NCBI RefSeq assembly: GCF_000315625.1
Contig: NW_005434579.1
Coordinates: forward strand, 91,370 to 155,369
DNA from: Guillardia theta CCMP2712
Taxonomy: Eukaryota > Cryptophyceae > Pyrenomonadales > Geminigeraceae
Reading direction: 5' to 3'
DNA: 64,000 nucleotides
Below, in pieces: positions 23,674-32,762 of the stretch. The notes beneath the pieces were generated by a model. The model did not search any database. It was given only the letters and a program-made list of their open reading frames with translations, and was not told the DNA's origin. Each line of letters starts with the position of its first letter. The stretch's first letter is position 1. Position numbers and translations under genes: made by a program.

Positions 23674-26600
23674 ATGGACGCGTCTCCCAACCATGCAGCA
23701 GAATCAGCCGTGTTTGTGGCGGAGAAGGCAAGTAGAACTGTCAAGTTTTGAGGGTTCAAATTCTCCAAGGTACTCGAGAAGACCGTCATTCATGGACAGC
23801 TGGACTGGAGCTCGACCTACTTCGAGGTCACCATCCTCCTGGCAGACAAGGACGAGGAGGAGCCCTGTGGCGTCGATGTCTACGTGGGGCTCTTTGAGGG
23901 GACCTTGTCGACTGTTGGGTACTTCATCTCCTTCTCCTTCTCCTTCTCCTTCGCTTTCTCCTCCTCCTCCTCCTCCTCCTCCTCCCTCTCCTCGTCGGCT
24001 CTACCTCTCTTCCACCTCATCTTTCCTCCCCCTTCCTGCACCTCCCTATCATTGTCAACCTTGTCGTCATCATCAGCTGAAAACTTTGCAGGGGATGGCC
24101 CGGGATCCGACCCAACTCGTACTCTCTCCGGGTATGCCTGCTCCTGCTACTCTCACTGCAGGCGCGCTGCTGAACCTTGCGGGATAGGGGAGGGACGGTG
24201 TGCTGCACTTCAACGACGGGGTGGAGGAAGGTGAGGAGGATGCGGGGGAGGCAACTCGTGCGACTGGAGCCGCAGGGACGACGAAGATGGAAGATCGAAG
24301 CAAGGAGGGCACGAGATGGACGTTCGCAGCTGGGGACATCGTGGGCTGTGGAGTGATCAGGTCGACAGGGCAGGTGCAGCGAGTCTGTGTTGCTGTGGGA
24401 GTTAAGTTTCCTTCTTGCCGTGCAGCTCTTTTTCACCAAGAATGGCACATGGGTGACCGTCGCTTCTCCCTCCTCTCTCCCTTTCTTCCCTCTCTCCTCT
24501 CCCTTTCTTCCTCTCTCCCTTTCTTCCTCCTCCTCTCTCCCTTTCTTCCTCCTCCTCTCTCCCTTTCCTCCTCCTCCTCTCTCCCTTTCCTCCTCCTCCT
24601 CTCTCCCTTTCTTCCTCCTCCTCTCTCCCTTTCCTCCTCCTCCTCTCTCCCTTTCCTCCTCCTCCTCTCTCCCTTTCTTCCCTCTCCCCTCTTTCCCTCC
24701 TCCTTCACCTGTCCTCTACTCTCTCATGGCCTCAATTCCCTCGCTCCTCGCTCCCTTCTCTACTCAACTCTCTCCTTCCTCCTCCTCCTCCTCCCCTTTG
24801 CCCAGATCATTCTCCTGTCCTCGTTATCCTTGGCTTGCTCTCTTGTTCTACAGTCTTTCCGGCTCTCTCCCTTGCTATTCTCCATCCCCAACCATTCCTT
24901 CAGATTCGCTTCCTCCTCGACACTCCCTTGAAGCCTAATGCGCAACTCACCCCAGCATGTGCCCTTCGGACGTCGGTAAGGCCTCTACTCTCGTTCTCGT
25001 GTCATGCTCGCTTGCAGGGTGTCGTTGCGTTCAACGTGGGGCAGAGGAGGTTCTGCTTCGATTTCGCTCCTCTCACTGCGCTGGGTTCAAACTTGGTCTG
25101 ATGTGTGACTTGCTAACATGCTGGCAGTGTCTTCGGGCAAGATAACCAACTCCTCCTCCTCCCCTACTGGTTCAGATGGCAAGAACCCAGACAGCCGTCT
25201 GTCTCCTCGTGGAGCTGGTGAAGGGTTGAGGTTGACAACCTGCCTTCGCGCGTGTCATCGGAGAGGGTTTGACATGTTTTTTTTTCCTTGGCCAACAGGT
25301 CGGTGACTGATCGCAAGATGTGCATCAAGTGCTTTGAGAAGACTTCGGGTCACTTTGCAATGTCGCTATGGAAGTCTTACACTCAGTGAAGATATGCTGG
25401 GAGAACCGTGCATATCGTGCAGGTCGAAGCAGATGTTCAAGGACGGGGAGCAAGAAGGCAGAGGCGCTGTGCAGGTTTGTACCTCTTTCCGCTGACGGAG
25501 GATCTTTGAGGTTCATCATGGACAGGAGGGCGACACAAGTTTGCTGTCATCGATCAGGCCTGACGACGACGGAGCAAACGAGTCTCAGCAGACAAGACGG
25601 TAGAGCAAGAGGAATTGCTTAGTCGAGATGTGACTGACTGTTTGATGACACAACTAGCAACTTATTCTCCATGACAAGTGACAAGGGCAACAACAGCAGT
25701 GGCGTGAGCGTTTTTCTCACCTCAGGTCTCTCCGCTCAATGTCCCGGCGGGAGCTGACCGGCAAGAAAGGTGGGAGGCTGATCAGTTTCTCGGGGTCGAA
25801 AGTACATGAAGAATTGTATTCGACACACCTCAAGGGTAAATTCTCAAAGACACGCTGTGCTGATTATCTTGCTGTTTCTTGCTGTCTTGCCTTCTTTGTA
25901 CGCCCTTGCTCTTGTGCTTGACGCGTGGAATGGACAGGGTTCAACAGACTTGAGGACAGTCTGTTGAGATTGGATCAATCTCGACAGAGGAACGGCAAAG
26001 GTGAGGATTTACAGCAGAGAACCAGCGCTGTAAGCTCTGCCGTCAACAACAGTATGGCTCACGATTTCTTCCGTGAGACTGTTGACATCGTTCCTATCAG
26101 ACCAGGAGGAGGAAGAGAACGAGGAGGAAAGGGGGGAGGAGGAGGCTTCCTTCAACATCCCAGACAGATCATCTGACTTGTCTGTGGAGAGGATCGTCGA
26201 GGAGAAAGATCGCAAGTGAAGTTCTGCTGAGAATGTCGTTTTTCCTCTCATCCGCGAGCCTCGTCGGCAGGTTGAAGCAGGTAGAAGACGCTCTTGACAA
26301 GTCTGCAAGGATAGCCTACCAGGAGAGGTCAGGGCCTCCTCCTGACCCCAGCTCGATTGACTGTGTCTGCCAGGACTCTCCGGATGCAGCTGGAGTTGGA
26401 GGTCAAAGAGCTGAGAGAGCAAGTCTGGCAAGGAATATGATGGCTGCCTTCTTATCTCTAACTGCAGTTGTACTTGACTTGTGGTCCTGATCCCTCCAGG
26501 TTGTCCTCCTCCCAGTCCTGATGGAAAAGCTGACAGCATTTCCTGCAGACGTCAAATCGACAAGGCCGACGACGAGGAGATTGCGAGGGTTGACATGTGC

Positions 26601-27935
26601 ACCATCTCTCGAAACTTTGACACGTCGGTTTCAAGTCCTCGGAAGCTTTTCATATCATCACGCAAGAGCTGTCCACAAGAAATCAAGAGGTTGAATGACA
26701 AAGTCTCATGTCCTGTGTCTTCTCCCCTCTGCATAACCAGATGTATCTCTTCTCTCCTTTGTTCTGATTCACTTCTGCGCCATCTCTGCTTCATGAATGA
26801 ACAGCTGGAGGAAGTGAAGGAAAGCAACCGAATACTTTCAGAGAGGTCAAACTCGACAAAGCCCTTGTCTTCTTCTACCCCCCTCATCTCAACTCCTCCT
26901 CCAGGATTTCTTTCCTCGAGGCCGAGAACCAAGAGCTAAAGAACAACCTCAAAGACCTTGTAAGTCCTCGACTTTCCCCTGCCTCCTCTTGACTTCCCGC
27001 TGTACCAGACTAGAACTCCTCGTACCCCAGCGAGCGAGGCCTCGTCGACGCACGTTGACCCTGTTCTCCTGCTCTCCCTCTGCCTTCCTCCACGGCTGAT
27101 GACCTGAAGCAGCACACGAGCGAGACCGACTCTCCCACCATCCTTCGTCCCACCAGGCACCCCCAAGGCCCGTTGGACAAGACCTCTATCAAGCGATGGA
27201 GCAAACCTTTCACAGTCTCCTTGACTAGACAGCCGCCCACCAAACCTTCCGTTGAGTCTCTCAACAAGACCGTGACAGCGGGGCAGCCGGACAAGTGCGG
27301 AGTCGGGGTGATGCTGATAGTGAACCCGGCGACCAACGTGACCCCATGCTCTCTCCCTCTCTCCCTTCATGTCATGCTGTGCTGAACCAGGTTGTCAATG
27401 TGACCTCCGTCGTTCCCGGTAGCTCCCTACCTCAAAACATCTCCTCCTCCTTCTCGTGCTCCGCCTTCTTCTCTTCCTCTTTCTCTCTACCACCACCACA
27501 ATCCTCCTCCTCCTCCTCCTCCTCCTCCTCCTCCTCCTCCTCCTCCTCCTCCTCCTCCTCCTCCTCGTGGTCATCGACATCATCTTCATGGCACAGGGAG
27601 CGCGGCGCATGTAGACGGCAGGATCATGGCAGGTGGGATCAGAGTTGTAGCTGGGAACTCTTGACGCGTGAGAATCAAGGAGACGTCCTGATGGCGGTTG
27701 ACGGACATTCGCTGAGGTGAGCTCATCGATGATACAGCTGAGACCTGAGAAATCCCGGCAGGCCCGACCTGAGGCCGAAGCTGGACGACGTAGTGAAGAA
27801 GATCGTCGGAGGGCCAGGGACAGGTGGCAGCACTTTGACAAGCTGACGCGTCTGATATGACAAGCCGCAGTTGTCAACCTGACCCTCTCTCGACCTGAGA
27901 CAACTGAGGTGCTTGCTCTTGCGAGGTCTGCTTGA
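23674..27935 (+). CDS. SPRY-domain / coiled-coil / PDZ-domain protein
   Basis: The N-terminus from ATG 23674 (MDASPNHAAESAVFVAEK) leads to a SPRY domain. Its exons give VIHGQLDWSSTYFEVTILLA, CGVDVYVGLFEGTLS, RDGVLHFNDGVEEG, RWTFAAGDIVGCGVIRSTGQ, LFFTKNGTWV and GVVAFNVGQRRFCFDFAPLT. A short cysteine-pair segment follows (RKMCIKCFEKTSG, GEPCISCRSKQMF, near 25310-25440). Coiled-coil exons come next: RLKQVEDALDKSARIAYQER, MQLELEVKELREQVWQG, LEEVKESNRILSERISFLEA, ENQELKNNLKDL. The gene ends in a PDZ domain: KCGVGVMLI, VVNVTSVVPGS, AAHVDGRIMAGDVLMAVDGH, LDDVVKKIVGGPGT and VVNLTLSRPETTE. The stop may be at 27933-27935. SPRY and PDZ are protein-interaction domains, so a scaffold is inferred. An in-frame TGA near 23749 needs a tiny intron or a different first exon. 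Two adjacent genes cannot be excluded. Confidence 0.65.
24470..24692. repeat. 22-bp pyrimidine minisatellite in SPRY intron
   Basis: The word CTCTCTCCCTTTC(C/T)TCCTCC recurs every 22 bases (CCCTTTC at 24561, 24583, 24605, 24627, 24649 and 24671). It is confined to an intron inside the SPRY domain and is pyrimidine-rich on the sense strand. Confidence 0.85.
27502..27567. repeat. (TCC)n microsatellite in PDZ intron
   Basis: About twenty TCC triplets on the sense strand, within the intron between the VVPGS and AAHVDGR exons of the PDZ domain. Confidence 0.9.
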
Positions 27936-28251
27936 GAGACATGTCTGCCAGGTCTCTCCTCCTTCGCTCCTTCCCTCGCTCGTTCCCCCATCAGTCACCG
28001 CAGTTTGATCTCGATCACATTGGAAAGCTGATCTGCTTGAGACGCGAGCTTGCTTTAAACTCTTCCTATATCCTACCTGCATACCGAGTTGGCGTCTGTA
28101 GCTATATCGCTGAAGGAACTGAAACCTGATGCTTCAATGCTCGTCCTTGCTCATTGCAACACATCTTGACGAAAACTGAGAAAGTCTCGGTCTGGTCTTG
28201 TTTGTCATGCATTCGACGTTCGAACACAATCATATTGTCACATGGGCATAC
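27936..28251. other. Spacer
   Basis: No gene or signal is recognised between the end of the PDZ gene and the Ser/Pro-rich paralogue cluster. Confidence 0.4.
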
Positions 28252-28629
28252 TCAAAATGATCTACCGCTCTGTCGCTCAACGAGCGCTCGTCTAACGCCT
28301 CCTCTTTCAGAGCTTTTCTGATCTCTGATCGTCTTCAACAACCCTATGAGGAAGAGAGAGAGAATAGGTAGGAATTGCAGTAAGATCATGAAACACAAAA
28401 GTGCGATTGAACTCCCGCTGCTACTCCCGCGGGAGCACGTTAGCCTTGGAATGATCCAAGCATAAGGTCGCGGGCCGTCGAAGCAGGAGGACGCGGGCCG
28501 TGGCCTCGGGTCCTCCTCGGAGTCCTGCGGGAAGGAGGAGCCGTGAAGGAGGGAGCTGGAGGCGGTGGGTGACGACGGGGAGGAGGACGGAGACGAAGGG
28601 CGGCAGATCGAGGAGGCTGTAGAGGCCAT
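28252..28629 (-). CDS. Ser/Pro-rich cluster paralogue D, chimeric, with membrane segment
   Basis: The first 47 or so residues (MASTASSICRPSSPSSSPSS to DPRPRPAS) are nearly identical to those encoded within paralogue A. After that the sequence departs completely into a hydrophobic segment (SIALLCFMILLQFLPILSLF) typical of a transmembrane helix, with a basic end. The conserved C-terminal module of paralogues A, B and C is absent. The nucleotide match to A spans 28491-28752 versus 29406-29672 with one substitution and one 5-base difference seen by eye, so the duplication is recent. Whether D is expressed or is a by-product of rearrangement is unknown. Confidence 0.35.
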   Translation of the reverse strand: MASTASSICRPSSPSSSPSSPTASSSLLHGSSFPQDSEEDPRPRPASSCFDGPRPYAWIIPRLTCSRGSSSGSSIALLCFMILLQFLPILSLFLIGLLKTIRDQKSSERGGVRRALVERQSGRSF

Positions 28630-28752
28630 GGTATGCCAAGCGCTTGGCCAGCAGGACTGGGAGTCAGCCGGGGAGAGGGGGGAGGGAGAGGAGGGAGGAG
28701 GGCATGGTTGAGGGAAGGGAGAAGTAGGGAAGGAGATAAAGAGGTATCGGGG
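28491..28752. repeat. 262-bp direct repeat, copy 1
   Basis: Nearly identical to 29406-29672. One A/G difference in the TATGCCA(A/G)GCGC word and a 5-base insertion in the GAGGAGGG tract of the second copy are the only clear differences seen. Confidence 0.9.
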
Positions 28753-28785
28753 ACACGAGGGAAGTACATTTTATCGGACGCAGTG

Positions 28786-28825
28786 GTAAGTTGTAAATAG
28801 TCCAGCACGCGATCAGCGCCATCTA
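28786..28825. repeat. Short inverted copy of the paralogue leader
   Basis: The plus-strand words GTAAATAGTCCAGCACG and CGATCAGCGCC match, with few changes, the minus strand near 29685-29720. The leader segment is therefore present in inverted orientation next to the first direct repeat. Confidence 0.6.
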
Positions 28826-29067
28826 CGCGTTTTGGATGAACTTTCAAAAGCAGTCTGGCTCGTTTGAGGTGGCGATCACTGATATGAGTGAGGGCCAGTG
28901 GTCAAGCTACATCATCCACACCTTGCCAGCAAAAGCAACATTACAACCAGTTCCCCATGTCGTCTAGCGAGCAAGCGCAGGCAAAGATTTCTATCCCAGT
29001 CAGCGTTTGTGTCATATATATATATCCTTTACTGCACACTCCGTACGCCTGTCTCACTGGCATAGCG

Positions 29068-29625
29068 CTACATCGTGAGATCGTCGAAGTCCCGCTGCTC
29101 TCCTCCATGCATCATCGCCGCCTCGTGGTGCAGCTCCAGCCCGACTTGTCTGTTCCGAAGCTCCCGCACTCGTCGCGCCTCCCGGCTCATGACCGTCTGC
29201 TGCTCGCCATGAGGCGCGGGGCGACCTTGACGGCGCCTGAGAGCTGCGCGCTCCCCTCGGCGGTACACGGAGGGGGCAGGGAGGGGCGTCGGGTAGTCGA
29301 AGGAGGAGGGGGCAGCAGAGGGGAAGGAGGAGCGGTGAGGGAGGGGCGAGGTAGAAAAAGGATGGCCCGAGGCTACAAGGATTATTTCAGGACTCATGCA
29401 AAAAGACGCGGGCCGTGGCCTCGGGTCCTCCTCGGAGTCCTGCGGGAAGGAGGAGCCGTGAAGGAGGGAGCTGGAGGCGGTGGGTGACGACGGGGAGGAG
29501 GACGGAGACGAAGGGCGGCAGATCGAGGAGGCTGTAGAGGCCATGGTATGCCAGGCGCTTGGCCAGCAGGACTGGGAGTCAGCCGGGGAGAGGGGGGAGG
29601 GAGAGGAGGGGAGGGAGGAGGGCAT
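29068..29625 (-). CDS. Ser/Pro-rich cluster paralogue A
   Basis: An uninterrupted frame of 185 residues. The N-terminal half is rich in Ser and Pro (MASTASSICRPSSPSSSPSS internally). The C-terminal 90 or so residues form the conserved module of this local family: HRSSFPSAAPSSFDYPTPLP, APSVYRRGERAALRRRQGRP, SREARRVRELRNRQVGLELH and HEAAMMHGGEQRDFDDLTM. The module is strongly basic in the middle and ends in an acidic, probably helical tail. The same module occurs at 30619 (minus) and 32500-32762 (plus). No known family is recognised. The real start may lie in a leader exon near 29700-29726, upstream of a CCT|GTGGTAA splice donor. Conservation of frame between three copies supports coding. Confidence 0.55.
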   Translation of the reverse strand: MPSSLPSSPSPLSPADSQSCWPSAWHTMASTASSICRPSSPSSSPSSPTASSSLLHGSSFPQDSEEDPRPRPASFCMSPEIILVASGHPFSTSPLPHRSSFPSAAPSSFDYPTPLPAPSVYRRGERAALRRRQGRPAPHGEQQTVMSREARRVRELRNRQVGLELHHEAAMMHGGEQRDFDDLTM

Positions 29626-29672
29626 GGTTGAGGGAAGGGAGAAGTAGGGAAGGAGATAAAGAGGTATCGGGG
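29406..29672. repeat. 267-bp direct repeat, copy 2
   Basis: Second copy of the segment at 28491-28752. Here it encodes the N-terminal half of paralogue A. Confidence 0.9.
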
Positions 29673-30618
29673 CATTACCACAGGTAGAAGGCGCTGATCA
29701 CATGCTGGACTATTTACTACAGGCACAGCATCACGTTATCCACTCTTTAACACGTTCTGTTTCCCTAATTTCGGAATCATTCTCCGTACCCCTTGTATTC
29801 CCCTGTTCGAACACCCGTGCTTTCGTCTATCACTTTACACTCGTTATATTGCTATTAGTGCGGAAAATGTACTTATCGTGGCATTTCCGGCAAACGCATT
29901 GATGCCCCTTCAACAGAACAGTCGTGTGTGACATGAGCTCGTTTTCGCAGTCCGTGCTGGCTGACATGCAGTCCTCCTCTGCTCTCCCTCCGCTCCTCTC
30001 ATCAGTTGTACTCTTCGGATCCCCTTGAGATCATCTCAGAGAGGCCGACGTAACCATCCTGATCATGCTGCCGCAGAATCTTTTCCGTCCAACCCTTGCC
30101 GAGCTCTAGCCGAGCTCTAGCCACCGAGCTCTAGCCGAGCTCAATAATAGAGGACATAAAGGTGGGGACAACAAGGTTCAATGAGCGATGACGCTCCGAA
30201 ACGTGCGGTCAGACTGTGAGCTTCAGGCGGACGTGGCAATGAAGAAGCAGAGGTCGAGAGAGGCTATGCAGAGGTCATTGTGGAGTATCTAGGAAGGAGC
30301 GACCGAGTATGAGAGGTTGTGGGTAGAAAACAAGGGGTGGGGTAAGGGGGGTGGGAGCTTGAATAAAATAGTTCAGTCTTTTGGAGCCGGACCGAAAGCC
30401 GCGAGATCTTGTCTTGCTAATTGTCTTGACTCAATCTGTAATCGGTTTCATAGCAGCGTTTCTGATTGAGCTTGCGGAAAGTGCCTGTAAAGCTCTGACA
30501 GAATATCAAGACAAATAAATCCAAATAATCCCTGACAAGATTCGGATAACAATCAGAATCAGAGTTGGCTAGGTGCAGGTATCACTTGGATCCTTTAATC
30601 AATGTACCCTCATCTCCT
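29673..30618. other. Spacer within the paralogue cluster
   Basis: The leader segment of paralogue A lies at about 29673-29726. Near 30105-30140 the words CCGAGCTCTAG repeat in tandem. A segment at about 30235-30300 (GAAGAAGC...GAGGTC...CTAGGAAGG) is similar to 31505-31570, suggesting that duplicated flanking DNA travelled with the genes. No other gene is supported. Confidence 0.5.
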
Positions 30619-31191
30619 CTATAGCGTAAGCTCGTCGAAGTCCCGCTGCTCTCCTCCATACATCATCGCCGCCTCGTGGTGCAGCTCCAGCCCGACTTGT
30701 CTGTTCCGAAGCTCCCGCACTCGTCGCGCCTCCCGGCTCATGGCCGTCTGCTGCTCGCCTTGAGGCGCGGGGCGACCTTGACGGCGCCTGAGAGCTGCGC
30801 GCTCCCCTCGGCGGTACACGGAGGGGGCAGGGAGGGGCGTCGGGCAGTCGAAGGAGGAGGGGGCAGCAGAGGGGAAGGAGGAGCGGTGAGGGGAAGGCAG
30901 GGGAACGGATGTTTCATTGGAGTCTTGATTGTGGGGTGAGGATCGAGCTGAGTTGGGGGACGCAGGTCGCGGCACGTTGTCGAGATCGGCCACTTGAGGG
31001 AAGGAGATTTCCAGGGAGCTAGAGGAGGCAGGGGAGGCTGCAGAAGATGAGCAAAGGGAGGATGAAGAGAGAGAAGGAGAAGGGGGGCAGCAAGTTGAGA
31101 GCAAAGTAGAAGCATCAATGGCCTCCAACTCGCTGAACCAGAGCGATGCGGAAGCTCGCGTGGTTGGCGAAGCAGGGCGTGAAAGGGGCAT
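30619..31191 (-). CDS. Ser/Pro-rich cluster paralogue B
   Basis: A frame of 190 residues. The N-terminal half is Ser-rich and unrelated in detail to paralogue A (MPLSRPASPTTRASASLWFS, SLSSSSLCSSSAASPASSSS). The C-terminal module is almost the same as in A: SSFPSAAPSSFDCPTPLPAP, SVYRRGERAALRRRQGRPAP, REARRVRELRNRQVGLELHH, EAAMMYGGEQRDFDELTL. The matching DNA is about 30632-30891. A leader ATG at 31284-31286 gives MPRDQKLNP up to a CCT|GTAGTAA donor, so the natural start could be there. Function unknown; the conserved basic module might bind nucleic acid or a partner protein, which is speculation. Confidence 0.55.
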   Translation of the reverse strand: MPLSRPASPTTRASASLWFSELEAIDASTLLSTCCPPSPSLSSSSLCSSSAASPASSSSLEISFPQVADLDNVPRPASPNSARSSPHNQDSNETSVPLPSPHRSSFPSAAPSSFDCPTPLPAPSVYRRGERAALRRRQGRPAPQGEQQTAMSREARRVRELRNRQVGLELHHEAAMMYGGEQRDFDELTL

Positions 31192-31852
31192 GGAAGGGAG
31201 TGCGTGGGTGCTGAGATTTCCGCTGTGGCAGATAATGAAGCAGTTTTTGAATTTACTACAGGGTTCAGTTTCTGATCACGAGGCATGCTGACACATGAAA
31301 GCGACGGTCATGTGCTACGAACACGGAAAGAGTTATTCAGGTAGGGTGTAGTAAAGGCCGGCGCTTTCTGCTCTGCCATGGCGAACTTCTCCGTATCAAA
31401 CTTGCAGCCGGCCATATGCTAATTTGACAGATCGATTGAAGACTCACTTCAACAGCTAATGATCATCTCAGGCCCAGAAATTTGCGGTCAACACGTGAGC
31501 TTCTGTGGATGAAGAAGCGGAAGTCAAGAGAAACGTTGAAGAGGTCGTTCAGGAGTAACCTAGGAAGGGCACGAGAGCAGCCGGTTGTAGATAATGCAGG
31601 ATGGAATAAATGCGTGGGAGATAGCAAATGAGAGCTAGACGACTATGCCCATCGCCAAGGCGTTAGCACGTAGCGTGTGGCGGAAAATAAACTCGACGAT
31701 GAAAGCAAGAATTCAATGAGTGTGGGAGAGTGAAATGCACGTAGAGCTTTCAAAAAGAACATGACGTGGATGCAAAGCTGACTACAAATCTCAGGCATCG
31801 ATTAGTTTGGCTTGCCTTCATAAGAAATAACATTATGTATGACATATCTAAA

Positions 31853-32152
31853 CTAGCTATATTTCTTGGACTGCCAATGAATTCTGAGTTGCAACGAAAA
31901 GTGATCCAAACCCTGCTGCTCTGCTTGATGCTGTGATGTATGAGAGACGGGAGTAACGATGAAATACAGGAAGCAAGTTGCCGTCAACGATGTTGGGTCG
32001 TTGGCTGTGGTCTTCGTGGAAGGAAGAACGCTCCGAGCTAGGTAGGCGACACGTTGGTCAATCATTACTACAGGAAGAAGTCGCTGTTCACGAGGCACGC
32101 TGACACATGAAATACAGATCTTTACAGGAGAGAGAATACGGTCCGTGATCAT
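31853..32152 (-). pseudogene. Decayed leader of a fourth paralogue (E)
   Basis: At 32064-32110, read on the minus strand, a segment matches the leader of paralogue B: the word CACGAGGC(A/G)(T/C)GCTGACACATGAAA is shared with 31277-31300. The ATG of B is GTG here, giving VPREQRLLPV before the donor. Downstream there is an open frame (RSVLPSTKTTANDPTSLTAT) but no conserved C-terminal module. It looks like a relic or a strongly diverged copy. Confidence 0.35.
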
Positions 32153-32306
32153 TTACATGAGACGACCCCAGCATGCATCTCTTGGTAAGTAGTAAAAGCC
32201 TGTATGAGACTTCCCATGTGATCAAGGAACTTGCTGACAACCTCCCTGTAGTAACGCCGAAACCCCCTTCATAATTCACAGTCCACCGCGGTCTTCCCTA
32301 CGTGAG

Positions 32307-32762
32307 ATGTGCTCGTCCCATCCTTCCCCTGCGACCACCCCCAACCCCACCCCCTCTGCCTCTCCTGCCGCCTCTAGCTCACTCTCCCACTCCTCCTTCC
32401 CTGAGATCGCCGACATCGACTCGAAGCAGCACCAGGCTTCCTCTCCCCATGAGTTGCCCTTACTCCTCGCTGGAGCCAGTCATCTTCCTTCCTTCTCCCT
32501 CCCCCCTCATCGCTCCTCCTTCCCCTCTGCTTCATCCTACTCCTTCGACTACTCGACGCCCCTCCCTGCCCCCTCTGTGTACCGCCGAGCGGAGCGCCGT
32601 CAAGGTCGCCCCGCGCCTCATGGCGAGCAGCAGACGGTCGTGAGCCGGGAGGCGCGACGAGTGCGGGAGCTTCGGAACAGACAAGTCGGGCTGGAGCTGC
32701 ACCACGAGGCGGCGATGATGTATGGAGGAGAGCAGCGGGACTTCGACGAGCTGACGATGTAG
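32307..32762 (+). CDS. Ser/Pro-rich cluster paralogue C (opposite strand)
   Basis: A frame of 151 residues on the opposite strand to A and B. The N-terminus (MCSSHPSPATTPNPTPSASP) is Ser/Pro-rich and diverged. The C-terminal module is conserved (HRSSFPSASSYSFDYSTPLP, APSVYRRAERRQGRPAPHGE, SREARRVRELRNRQVGLELH, HEAAMMYGGEQRDFDELTM), with an in-frame loss of about five residues relative to A and B. Upstream at 32205-32250 is a leader-like stretch (CATGTGATCAAGG then CCT|GTAGTAAC) matching that of A. The module is preserved while the N-terminus varies, and the only indel is in frame. Both point to selection on the protein. Confidence 0.6.
   Translation: MCSSHPSPATTPNPTPSASPAASSSLSHSSFPEIADIDSKQHQASSPHELPLLLAGASHLPSFSLPPHRSSFPSASSYSFDYSTPLPAPSVYRRAERRQGRPAPHGEQQTVVSREARRVRELRNRQVGLELHHEAAMMYGGEQRDFDELTM

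Noticed and set aside
28888-29487. 199-residue plus-strand frame over paralogue A
   Set aside because: It is antisense to the conserved module. The same strand and frame choice does not hold in paralogue C, whereas the module frame is conserved in all copies.
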